This document shows positions 1-9,725 of a DNA stretch of 64,000 nt, piece after piece. The position numbers and the translations under genes were made by a program. The DNA comes from Tetracentron sinense. Taxonomy: Eukaryota; Streptophyta; Magnoliopsida; Trochodendrales; Trochodendraceae. Location of the stretch: contig CM026556.1 of the NCBI GenBank assembly GCA_015143295.1, positions 20,150,547-20,214,546 of the forward strand. The letters run 5' to 3'. Every line of letters starts with the position of its first letter. The stretch's first letter is position 1. Under the pieces are notes generated by a model, which saw only the letters and a list, made by a program, of their open reading frames with translations, did no database searches and had not been told where the DNA came from.

Positions 1-298
1 ACACAAGGACCTTCTTAAAGTATTTAATTTAATTATTAATTAAATTAATTAATTTCTGTAAGTAATCACTATATGGTATAGTGAAGCTCTAAAAGGTGGA
101 ATCACATTGGATGTGAGAAACCAAATGGGTAGGACCCATTGGAAATTATTATAAAAGAATAATTCAAGTGACCAAGAGGGTTTTGGAAACCCTTTAGGCG
201 TGTGGGGTGGGACCCACCTAGGGTGGGACGCCCACTTCATGGAGGTATTAATAATAATAATTGTTATTATTATTTAATTAGTATCTAATAACTAATAT

Positions 299-529
299 CC
301 TTATTGGATAAGGTTAGTTAGTTAGTTAGAGTTAGTGACTAATTAAAGATTCCTTGTTGGACAAGGAGTCTATTAGTTTCTTGCTAATCAAGGAATCCTA
401 ATTGGATTAGGATAAGGATAAGATTAGTTGGACACTAATGGATGAGATTAGTTTCTATTTTTGATTATTCCTAATTAATTATGGAGAAACCAAATAGGAA
501 ACTAATTGAGGAATCCTTATTGGATAAGG
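299..529. repeat. Four stem-loops with 6-bp stems and TGG loops
   Basis: Perfect 6-bp stems around a TGG loop occur at 299-313 (CCTTATTGGATAAGG), 352-366 (CCTTGTTGGACAAGG), 397-411 (CCTAATTGGATTAGG) and 515-529 (same as the first). The stem bases change in pairs, so the inverted symmetry is kept. They lie upstream of the TATA-like site at 566. Confidence 0.7.
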
Positions 530-565
530 ATTAGGAAACTTTAGTTGCAAGCAACCAATAAAGCC

Positions 566-572
566 TATAAAG
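566..572 (+). promoter_or_regulatory. TATA-like box
   Basis: TATAAAG within CCTATAAAGAGG, followed by a C/T-rich stretch typical of plant LTR leaders. The assignment rests on the motif and its position only. Confidence 0.4.
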
Positions 573-1250
573 AGGGTTGGACGTCAAAGGCTTTGGGCAT
601 TCTTTAATTTTTCAGAATTTCTAGATTTGGAAACCTCTCCCATCTCCTCAAATCTCACGCCCAGCCCCTCTCTCTAGTGGTGTACGGTCACCCCTCTCCC
701 CTTTCTTCTCTTGTGTGTTCTAAGTTTTTAATAATCAAGAAGAAGAAGATCAAGGATCTTGATCATCAAGAAAGGTTCCTGATAATAAAGATTGGATCTT
801 TTATTCAAGATTCCTAGAGCTGGGAATTTGGAAGGGCCATTAGCTTCCATTAGAGAAAGCTTTAAAGGAAAAAGAAGGTTCGTATGAATCGACAGGAGAC
901 TTGACACTTGTGAAGTTTTGCGAGTACTATTCTTATGTAGATTTGACGTAACAATTTCAAAGTCGCAAAGGTGAATGTTATTCTAACCTTCATTGAATAA
1001 AATCAATTAGAATCTTAGTCAGATCTTGGGATTCGATGTATGCCTCCCAAGAACTGTGTTTCTAAAATTAAAAAGAGGCATACTTTCAATGTGTAGTGAA
1101 AGTTCAAAAATTTCAGCAATTTATAAAATTCACTATCTGAGAATTAGTAACAAAGGCTTTCTGTTGTAAACAATTGGAACTGAGCTTCTTAAAGATTTTC
1201 ACCGTGTGCCTTTATAATCCAAAATTCAATAGCTCACTAGATGGAAGGCA

Positions 1251-1594
1251 AAGAAGAAATAGAAAGTAGCCATGATAGAAACACACATTTTTTTTTCGTA
1301 AAGGAGGAATGCAATGGTCTACTATTAGCTTGTAAAGGAGGAATGCAATGGTATACTATTAGGAAAGATTATCCCAGCAATAAAGCACAAATCTACACCC
1401 CTAACCTAAATTGAACATTGTCCTCAATGTTTCAAATAGAGATTTACATGAAATATAACATTGAGAGGTCAAAAAGAGATGGAGGGCATGAAACATCTTT
1501 GAGATATGAACTAATCAATCAAACTAAAAGAGAAAATAAAGCAAGTAAAAACAAACAAAAATGCATAGTATACACAGAAATCCTTCCCAAGTGA
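1251..1594 (-). repeat. 3' flank of the Athila-type pol
   Basis: This noncoding stretch lies just downstream (minus strand) of the integrase stop at about 1595. It contains ACATTGTCCTCAATGT near 1415, resembling the short motif often seen after pol in Athila-type elements. A segment containing GTAAAGGAGGAATGCAATGG is tandemly duplicated between about 1299 and 1363. Confidence 0.5.
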
Positions 1595-2807
1595 TCAATC
1601 AGGATAAACAAGAGCTTCCAGAGTTGTGGACTCAGCATCCTGGGTGAAATTATCCAAAAACGGTTTCAATCGTTGACCATTAACTTTCAAAACATTATTG
1701 TTTTTAGGATTCTCAATCTCGAGAGTTCCGTAAGGATCGATAGTTTTCACAATGAAAGGACTGGTCTAACGAGATCGAAGTTTACCAGGAAATATATACA
1801 AACGAGAATTATACAAAAGAACTTTTTGAGAAGGCTCAAAATATTTTTGAAGAATATGTTTATCATGAAAAACATTCATTCTTTCTTTGTAAATTTTGGC
1901 ATTCTCGTAAGCATCATGTCAGATTTCTTCCAACTCATACAGTTGGAGTTTGCGAAGCGAGTCTGCTTTCTCCAAATCAAAATTGAGTGTCTTTTATCGT
2001 CCAGTAAGCCTTGTGTTCCAATTCAACAGGCAAGTGACAAGCTCTTCCAAAGAAAATTCGATATGGAGACATTCCAATCGGGTTTTTGAAACCTGTACGA
2101 TAATCCCATAGCGTGTTGGTTAGTCGTAACGACCAATCCTTACGATTTGGATTTACCATTTTTTATAACAAAATTTTAATCTCCTGATTGGATATTTCCA
2201 CTTGTCCACTTGTTTGTGATAAGGGGGTAGAAATTTTATGTGTTATCCCATATTTTTTCATCAAGGCCTCAAAATACCGATTACAGAAGTGCATACCCCC
2301 ATCACTAATAATGGCTAGAGGTGTTCCAAACCTTGATAAAACATTTTCTTTTAAAAATCGTAAGATCATTTTGTGGTCATTGGTTTTGCTTGGAACATCC
2401 TCGATCCATTTTGACACATAATCAACGGCTATTAAGATATAAAGATACCCAAAAGAAGGAGGGAATGGTCCCATGAAATCGATGCCCTAACAGTCAAAGA
2501 TTTCAATAATCAAAATTGCGTTGAGAGGTATCATATTCCGACGAGAGATTCCTCCTAATTTTTGGCAGCGCTCGCATGCTTTGCAAAACTCATAAGTGTC
2601 CTTAAAAAGAGTGGGCCAATAAAAACCGCATTGCAAAATTTTTGCGGTAGTCTTCTTGGCTGAAAAATGACCACCATATGCTTCAGAGTGACAAAAGGAG
2701 ATGACATTCATGTGTTTAGAATCAAGCACACATCTCCTAATAATTTGATCAGAACAATATTTAAAAAGATAAGGATCATCCCAGAAAAATCTACGTACCT
2801 CGGTCAA
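1595..2807 (-). pseudogene. Athila-type integrase, broken
   Basis: Starts with the zinc-binding region (CHSEAYGGHFSAKKTTAKIL, then CKACERCQKLGGIS), followed by the core (VDYVSKWIEDVPSKTND, AIISDGGMHFCNRYFEAL, TSGQVEISNQE), then [19 protein letters not shown]. The C-terminal end can be read to TLEIENPKNNNVLKVNGQRL and a stop at 1595. Stops and frameshifts separate the segments near 2480, 2160 and 1970. The first catalytic aspartate region and the S-D-G box remain recognisable. The plus-strand open frame over 1673-2089 is only its antisense shadow. Confidence 0.85.
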
Positions 2808-3874
2808 AGATTTCTTCCTATCTTGTTGTTTCCAATGAATAGGAAGGTTACCTGTAACAAGATAATTCGCAATATCTGCAAACCAAGATAATTGGGAAAC
2901 GTGTCTTTGATCAGCATTGTCTCCAAGGAATCAGAGAGCACAAGACGGGATAAATGATTAGCCACTACATTTTCTACTCCTTTCTTATATTTAATTTCTA
3001 AGTCAAACTCCTGGAGTAGTAGGATCCACCTAAGGAGTCTTGGTTTAGCATCCTTCTTAGAAAGAAGGTACTTTAAAGCTGCATGGTCAGTGAATATAAT
3101 AATTCGGGATCCAATCAAGTAAGATCGGAACTTGTCAAGTGACTATAGCTAGGAGTTCTTTTTCTGTAGTAGAATAGTTCATTTGAGCATTGTTCAATGT
3201 CCTACTTGCATAGTAAATGACACACGACTTCTTATCCTTGTGTTACCCTAACACGGCTCCAACCGCATAATCACTAGCATCATACATGATGTCAAAGGGT
3301 AAACTCCAATCAGGTGGTTGCATAATAGGAGCAGAAGTCAACATGCCTTTCAACTTTGCAAAAGCTTCCTGACATGCTTTAGTCCACTCGAATGAGTTTT
3401 CCTTTGAGAGAAGGATACACAATGGTCTAGATATTGCACTAAAGTCTGTAAAAAACCTTCTGTAAAATCCTGCATGACCTAAAAAAGATCTAATGTCTTT
3501 AATAGTCTTTGGGGTGGGAACATTAGCTATCAAATCAATTTTGGCTCTATCCACTTCGATTCCTTGGGAGGAGACAATGTAACCAAGCACGATCCCTTTA
3601 GAGACCATAAAATGACACTTATCCCAATTCATAATGAGGTTTTTCTCCTCACATCCAATCAAAACATTCTTTAAATTACACAGACAATCATCAAAAGAAT
3701 CACCAAACACAGAAAATCATCCATAAATACTTTAAGGAAACACTCTACCATATCGCTAAATATACTCAACATGCATCTTTGGAACGTGGCAGGGGTATTA
3801 CACAACCCAAATGGCATCCTTCGGTAAGCAAAAGTGCCGAATGGACATGTAAAGTGGTTTTTTCTTGGTCCTCA
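2804..3874 (-). pseudogene. Athila-type RT C-terminal half and RNase H
   Basis: Continues the RT of 6613-7606. Near 3720 the frame reads VFMDDF, the RT active-site box, followed directly by a single-base deletion that shifts into the frame starting FGDSFDDCLCNLKNVL. Downstream are GHAGFYRRF, the FDIMYDASDYAVGAVLG RNase H start, and [20 protein letters not shown] with [20 protein letters not shown]. Stops near 3240 and 3120 break the RNase H. RT copies RNA and RNase H degrades the template in the virus-like particle, but this copy cannot make either enzyme whole. Confidence 0.85.
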
Positions 3875-4176
3875 TATAGCACCCCGGATTTTTCTATACT
3901 TAATGAATACCGTTTTCGTAGCTACTTGGCCTTCCTCATAGTCTAATTAATAAATAAGGAAGAAATTAGAAATTCCAAAACGTCAGAAATGTTCCTTTTC
4001 AAAGTACGAACCCAACGCAAGTTGAATCGTCAAAATCGGACGAACGAGTCAAAAGATATGGCCAAAACAGTCTGGACCTGCAGGCAATCGTAGCTCGGAA
4101 GGCACTAAGGACGTAGCTCTGATAACGTGCTCTGATAAGGCACAGACAACGCATAGACAACGTGATCTGATAACGT

Positions 4177-4352
4177 AGCTCTAGCTCTGATAACGTATAC
4201 GTTGTGCATCCGTTGTGCAACAGACAACGGGTACGTTGTACAGCAAACAACGTGTACGTTGTACAGCTCTAGCTCTGATAACGTATACGTTGTGCATCCG
4301 TTGTGCAACAGACAACGGGTACGTTGTACAGCAAACAATGTGTACGTTGTAC
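4177..4352 (+). repeat. 88-bp tandem duplication in S1
   Basis: Two copies of an 88-bp segment start at 4177 and 4265 (both begin AGCTCTAGCTCTGATAACG). Each copy carries the palindromic words ACGTTGT and ACAACG in inverted pairs such as CGTATACG and GTACGTTGTAC. The upstream flank 4110-4176 holds further degenerate CTCTGATAACGT words. Confidence 0.85.
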
Positions 4353-4390
4353 AGCTCACGACGGGCATGTTGTACATAAGACAACGGACA

Positions 4391-4587
4391 ACGTGTTCAG
4401 CACTGTTCACAGCACAACGTGTTCAGCACTGTTCACAGCACAACGTGTTCAGCACTGTTCACAGCACAACGTGTTCGGCACTGTTCACAGCACAACGTGT
4501 TCGGCACTGTTCACAGCACAACGTGTTCAGCACTGTTCACAGCACAACGTGTTCAGCACTGTTCACAGCACAACGTGTTCAGCACTC
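4391..4587 (+). repeat. 26-bp tandem array, about 8 copies
   Basis: Starts at 4391, 4417, 4443, 4469, 4495, 4521, 4547 and 4573, exactly 26 bp apart. Each unit contains GTTCAGCACTGTTCACAG and ACAACG; two units carry TTCGGCACTG instead. The array is open in several frames only because the unit lacks stops. T1 LTRs carry 4 (5' copy) or 5 (3' copy) units at the same place. Confidence 0.95.
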
Positions 4588-4980
4588 GTGTTTTTGCAGA
4601 AATTTCAGTAAGGGTATTATGGTCTTTTGGTCGGTTCACTCTTACCTTAAGAGTTTAACCCGAGCCTTTAGGGCTTCATTTCGACACTTAGAGAGATTGG
4701 GAGATAAGAAGAGAGGAGAGGGCGATTCCTAAACCTAGGGTTTTGCTTTTGGAGAAGAATCAAAGGGGTTTTGAGACCCTAGATCACTTCCAGTCCGGTT
4801 TTTCTCCAAGATCACGGCTCAAGCACTCGTGGAGAGCGTTCTCCAAGCTAGGGCAGCAACCCAAGCACGTTTTTGAAAGGGGTTTCTTCCCCAACTCAAG
4901 TCTCCTTCAAGCAAAGGTGTTCTTCTTTCAAGTTGGAGCTTCAATCAAGGTTTCTACCAAGGATCAAGCCTTGATCTAAG

Positions 4981-6197
4981 GTTAGTACACCCTACTGACT
5001 TTCCCTAGCAAAAATCTAGGTTTTCCTTATGAAATATGATTCCTGTTAGCATGTTTTATTCCTTGCAAAATGTGTCATCTATAATAAATATAAACAAGAT
5101 AAAGAAAGGGTAGGGATGCTTGGATGGAGGTTGGATACGGCGATTGGATGCCGAATGTGTGACGTATGATGTGTGGGTTGTGGATTGGAAAATGGAGGAT
5201 GGGCATAGTACAAATAACAAACTTACCATTGTGTGATTGAATGAAAAATATGCATTAAAAAGAAGGAGATAAACTATTAAGGGATAATGTATGAAAGTGT
5301 TTGACAAAATACCTAAACTATGAATAAATGATCTCAATGAAGAATATAGAAATGGGTTTTATGCATGCGTTCTTATAAATGATAAATTGATCAAATGTTA
5401 TGCAAACTACTTATGTTACCGATGTTCATATCATGAATTGAATTGTAATGTCATATCTTGGTTATTCCCATTATCATGATTGTCACTATGGACACGTACA
5501 CGAGCACGCATGATAGCATGAACCGAGGTTTCAAGAGCATGTGCATATAATAAACAACATGAAAATATTGCATATCAAGGAGGTTGGTAGCCCAGGGAAG
5601 ATTCGGGTGCTAGCCTCTGGCTCACAAGTGCATTGCATATCAAGGAGGTTGGTAGCCCAGGGAGATTCGGGTGCTAACCTCTGGCTCACAAGAAAACCAT
5701 GCATTGCATATCAAGGAGGTTGGTAGCCCAGGGAGATTCGGGTGCTAACCTCTGGCTCACAAGAAAACCATGCATTTCATAACAAGGAGGTTGGTAGCCC
5801 AGGGACATTCGGGTGCTAGCCTCTGGCTCACAAGTGCATTGCATATCAAGGAGGTTGGCAGCCCAGGGAGATTCGGGTGCTAGCCTCTGGCTCACAAGTT
5901 ACAAGATGGAGGTTTACAAGATGATGATCATGCATTCATGCATGCACGCATACATGATTTCTACGAGGTATACCGGGACATGATAGGGGTTTTCAAGCAT
6001 GAGTTTTATCGGCGTTTTCGCATTCATGTGCGCACGTCAGGATGCTTGTATTGTATCATGCCTTATACTGTTTCTTTTGTGATGTTTCTATTTCTGCTTG
6101 TATGATATTACTATTGTGTGTTTTATTATTGTTATGGTCTGCTAGTAGCTTGTACTCGCTGAGTATTCCATGCTCAGCCGTACTTTCATGTCGGCAG
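4981..6197 (+). other. Putative LTR leader intron, S1
   Basis: A donor-like AAG|GTTAGT at 4980/4981 and an acceptor-like TGTCGGCAG ending at 6197 bound 1217 bp. Every related LTR in the window has the same two sites at the same relative places. Splicing is inferred, not shown. Confidence 0.45.
5577..5900 (+). repeat. Tandem array of 64-71 bp units, 5 copies
   Basis: Units start at 5577, 5642, 5713, 5784 and 5848 with AAGGAGGTTGGTAGCCCAGG. Within each, GAGGTTGGTAGCCC can pair imperfectly with GGGTGCTAACCTC, so each unit is an inverted repeat. The array lies inside the putative leader intron. S2 has the same unit. Confidence 0.9.
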
Positions 6198-6328
6198 ATA
6201 CTGAGGCAGCCCTCGACCCGAAGCCTTGGGTCGAGGAAGAGTATATAGAGGAGAGAGAGCCGGCTATTCCATTACAGTCTCAGGCGGACCGAGACCTCGA
6301 TGCGTGGCCATACCTCGACTACTGTTGA
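6188..6328 (+). CDS. Conserved LTR acidic micro-ORF, 46 aa (S1)
   Basis: ATG at 6188, stop TGA at 6326-6328. The predicted peptide begins MSADTEAALDPK, then the core PWVEEEYIEE, and ends RDLDAWPYLDYC. It is strongly acidic, with no signal peptide or membrane segment. The same core occurs at the same place in all six LTR subtypes in this window, mostly with synonymous codon differences. A stem-loop (CTGAGTATTCCATGCTCAG) and an acceptor-like CGGCAG precede it, so the segment may be an exon rather than an independent ORF. Function unknown; similarity between subtypes is the only evidence for translation. Confidence 0.45.
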   Translation: MSADTEAALDPKPWVEEEYIEEREPAIPLQSQADRDLDAWPYLDYC

Positions 6329-6612
6329 GGGGAGAGTATGAGAGGGTCTTGTGTATTTTGATATTTTGATAGGTGGGCCTGTCCACCTTAGACTTAGACA
6401 TGTCTTGTATTTATGTTAACTTGGAATACTATTTTGGATCATCAGAAGAAATGAAAATTTGTTTACGCTTCCGTATATATGTTAGCTTCCGCGCTCTGAT
6501 TATCGTTGTTAGTACTGTATCTTATCTGATGCATTACAAGATGGTTTGATAGGTACGTAGTGTGACACCTAAAATATCCCTAAAATCCTAGGGGGTATTT
6601 CGGGGTGTTACA

Positions 6613-7606
6613 CCTCAGGTGTAATTTCGATCTGATTATATCCGGAGTTCCCATCTAGGAAATAGTAAAATTTATGAGTAGCTACTCTTTCTAAAATTGG
6701 GTCCATGAAGGGCAAAGGGAAATGGTCTTTCCTAGTTACTGAGTTCAACTTCTTATAATCAATGCACACACGCCAACCAGTTGTGACTTTAGTTGGGATT
6801 AATTCATCATCATCATTTTTGACTAAGGTTATATCAGATTTCTTAGGTACCACTTGGGTAGGACTTACCCACTGACTATCAGAAATAGGGTATATGATCT
6901 CTACATCCAAAACTTTTAGGACCTCTGCTCTAACCACATCTTTCATTTTGGGATTTAGCCTATGCTGCATCTCTCTAGAGGGTTTAGTATTATCCTCCAA
7001 ATATATCCTATGCGTACAAATTAAGGGACTGATTCCCTTAATATTAGCTATGGTCCACCCTATTGCACCTTTGTGTTTTTTAAGAACATCAATTAATTTT
7101 TCTTCCTGAGTCTCATTCAATTGTGAAGAGATGACCATTAAGAATGTCTCTGCTTGGCCCAAGAATGCATATTTGAGATCAGCTGGCAAAGGTTTCAACT
7201 CAAGCTTTGGTGTTTGGATACTTGATGGGAGGGGCAGGGTATCACGACGTGGTAATTTCTCAAAACGTGATCTCCACTTGTTAGTATCCAACATTGGAAC
7301 AAATTGCAACAAAAGGTTTACAGAATTAATTAAAATATCCACATCAAAATCATTAAAATGTGTCAAACAAGCTTCTAGAGGATCAGAAAAAGAAGATTGA
7401 AGAAATTGGTCTTGTACAAGAGTTTCAATCAAGTATACCCCATGCACATCCTCATCATCCCCAGGTTGTTTGCAGATATTAAAAATATTTAATTCCAAAG
7501 TCATATTGCCAAATGAGAGTTTCATTACACCATTCCTGCAATTGATCAAAGCATTGGAGGTAGCAAGGAATAGCTGACCTAAAATGACAGGAATTTGAGT
7601 ACATGC
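6613..7606 (-). pseudogene. Athila-type protease end and RT N-terminal half
   Basis: An open frame covers about 313 residues from 7549 to 6608. Upstream to 7606 the frame still reads the family-typical ILGQLFLATSNALINCRNG at the protease end. The RT region carries VSPTQVVPKK, WRVCIDYKKLNSVTRKDHFP and FYYFLDGNSGYNQIEI. The frame ends at the S1 insertion; the next RT residues (EDQEKT, TFTCPFGTFAYRRMPFGL) resume at 3874 on the other side, proving the two parts were once contiguous. The piece begins abruptly at the B insertion. Confidence 0.85.
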
Positions 7607-8803
7607 TGTAAGCGCAAAATTTGTCTTTGCTTATCAAACTTCCTCCATTGTTGTATGGAGTTTATTATTTTGTGTGGGAGACTGTATTTCCAATATGAGT
7701 AAACTCAGACTCTTGATTACCTTCCCTATTTGGGGAAGTACCTCTGATTAAGAAGAAAGATTTTAAAAAGAACAAATATTGAATAAAATATTTTATTTAT
7801 TCAATGGGGTTACCCAGATCCCATGTAGGCATTACAAGATACCTCATAGAGGTTTTGACATCAAAAAGAAAGAGAGGTGGCCTTATTGAGGGTTCACCTA
7901 ATATTCTCCATATAGGGGAGATCCTCCTTCTTCCTCCTTGGTTGTTGTTGTCCCTACAAAGAAAGCTCTGCTCTGTATGCTTTGTGCCTTTGGAGTGTTT
8001 TCTTCTTGAGGGTTTTTCTTCCTTCGTGAAGATTTCTTATGAGAAATCCTCTACTAATATCTTTTGGACAGTCCTCTTTGGACTCCCCTTTGACTTCCTC
8101 TTTTTTAGGAAATCAAAAGAGGTCAACTCTCCTTAGAGAGGGCTATCTGTATAAGACAGTTGTTTTTCTTATTTTAGAGAAACCATATGGAGGAGAGTCC
8201 TTTTTGAAGGACTCCAAATTGATCTCCCTTTCTGGGAAAGCTAGAAAGATAAGACTTCCCTCAAAAAGAGGATGAGTCTTATCTTCCCAGAAAAGGGAAG
8301 AGATCACTTCCACTTTTGAATAGAGTGCCATATGGGATTCTCTTATTAGAGAAAGAGAAAGGATCTCTATCTTGGGATCCCCTAAAGCTGACAGAGAGTC
8401 CTTTTTATTAAGGATTCCCTACCACATGCCGGTCAAATAATGACTGTCATCTGGGAAAGGACTGACCTTGGTTAGTCCTCAATTAAAGAGGTGAGACCCA
8501 TTGTCTCACCCGCGGTCTAGGTCAGGTCCAAGTATATTTGGACTACGGACCAGGGTTTGACCTTAGTCAGTCCGCAGACCAATACAGGGTGGGACCATGG
8601 GTCCAACCCTTGGTCTAGGTTAGGTCCATGGACTTTTATGGTTATGGACTGGGCTAGTCATTGAATGGCCCACGGATGGACTCGTGGAGTCTGTCCACAA
8701 GTTTGAATAAGGGTCTATTTGTGAGGGCAAACCCTATCCACTTGTCAGTCCCTTCAAGACTAACACAAATGATGTCTGTGGGGCATTAATGCCCTACTAC
8801 TAG
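7607..8803 (-). repeat. B 3' LTR, outer part
   Basis: Begins at the B terminus and is interrupted at 8803 by T1. No real gene is present. On the minus strand CCCCTATATGG near 7907 is a candidate TATA site, which would put R-U5 in the roughly 300 bp up to 7607. The 8450-8760 part is rich in short palindromes of the GGTCC/GGACC type. The inner border of this LTR (its TG start and polypurine tract) was not found, so the LTR length is unknown. Confidence 0.55.
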
Positions 8804-9725
8804 TGTAGACCCCCGGACCTTTTCACATTTAATGCATGGCACATTCGTTGCCATTTTGCCATTAAAGAGGTATAATTAATAAATAAGGAGGAAATTAGAA
8901 ATTCTGAACCATTAGAAATGTTCCTTTTCGAAGTACGAACCCAACGCAAGTTGAATCGTCAAAATCGGACGAACGAGTCAAAAGATATGGCGAAAATAGT
9001 CTGGACCTGCAGGCAATCGTAGCTCGGTTATGCACTAAGGACGTAGCTCGGTTATGCACTAAGGATGTAGCTCGGAAGGCGCTAAGGACGTAGCTCTGAG
9101 CACGTGCTCTGATAAGGCACAGACAATGCATGGACAACGTACTCTGATAACGTATACTTTGTGCATCCGTTGTGCAACAGACAACGTGTACGTTGTACAG
9201 CACTATGCACAACACAACGTCACAACGGGCACGTTGTACATAAGACAGTGGACAACGAGCTCAGCACTATGCACAACACAACATTACAACGGGCACGTTG
9301 TACATAAGACAACGGACAACGTGTTCAACACTGTTCACAGCACAACGTGTTCAGCACTGTTCACAGCACAATGTGTTCAGCACTGTTCACAGCCCAACGT
9401 GTTCAGCACTTGTGTTTTTGCAGAAGGTTCAGTAAGGGTATTATGGTCTTTTGGTCGGTTCACTCTTACCTTAAGAGTTTAACCCGAGCCTTTAGGGCTT
9501 CATTTCGACACTTAGAGAGATTGGGAGATAAGAAGAGAGGAGAGGGCGATTCCTAAACCTAGGGTTTCCATTTTGGAGAGAAATCAAGGGGTTTGTGAAC
9601 CCACACTCAACTCAAGCCCATTTTTCTTCAAGATCAAGGCACGAGCTCGTGAGGAGGATCTCCTCAAGCTAGGGCAGCAACTCACGGTCGTTTTTGGAAG
9701 GGGATTTCTTCCTCACTTGATCAAG

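Larger units (their letters stand above)
1..1250 (+). repeat. Unassigned AT-rich LTR-like sequence
   Basis: No credible coding region was found. The stretch is AT-rich, contains four related short stem-loops (299-529), then a TATA-like TATAAAG at 566-572, then a pyrimidine-rich leader-like tract from about 600 to 720. That order looks like the U3-R part of an LTR or another Pol II promoter on the plus strand. I could not find both ends, a TSD or a partner copy, so the element and its right border (set arbitrarily near 1250) are unresolved. It could be a Copia or Athila LTR, or a solo LTR inserted downstream of the Athila pol. Confidence 0.4.
3875..6612 (+). mobile_element. Solo LTR S1, Tekay-type, 2738 bp
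   Basis: Flanked by a perfect 5-bp duplication CCTCA at 3870-3874 and 6613-6617. It starts TATAGCACCCC (family start TGTAGCACCCC with G to A) and ends GGTGTTACA. There is no PBS, gag or pol, so it is a solo LTR left by LTR-LTR recombination. It interrupts the Athila-type RT cleanly. Inside are an 88-bp duplication, a 26-bp array, an intron-like stretch with a tandem repeat array and a short acidic ORF. Its 5' part is T1-like between about 3960 and 4745 and S2-like on both sides, so it is mosaic. Confidence 0.95.
1595..7606 (-). mobile_element. Athila-type Ty3/gypsy element, decayed, split
   Basis: Minus-strand pol reads protease end, RT, RNase H, integrase from 7606 down to 1595, interrupted by solo LTR S1 at 3875-6612. 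The RT contains the Athila-style signature YPISDSQWVSPTQVVPKK and the GWRVCIDYKKLN block. The element is cut at 7606, inside the protease/RT boundary, by insertion of element B. Its gag and 5' LTR must lie beyond the right edge of the window. Frameshifts and stops separate the remaining domains, so it is inactive. This is the oldest layer seen here. Confidence 0.85.

Noticed and set aside
1673-2089. 138-codon plus-strand frame
   Set aside because: Antisense shadow of the Athila-type integrase C-terminus.
4202-4732. Long overlapping open frames across the S1 repeat array
   Set aside because: They arise because the 26-bp and 88-bp units lack stops; all three frames are open, there is no conserved start, and the homologous T1 region has different frames.
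5577-5900. Direct repeats with spacers resembling a CRISPR array
   Set aside because: Plant LTR context; units include the spacers, which are also repetitive, and there are no cas genes.
7804-8136. 110-codon plus-strand frame in the B 3' LTR
   Set aside because: No recognisable domain, no splice or promoter context, low-complexity composition; probably chance.
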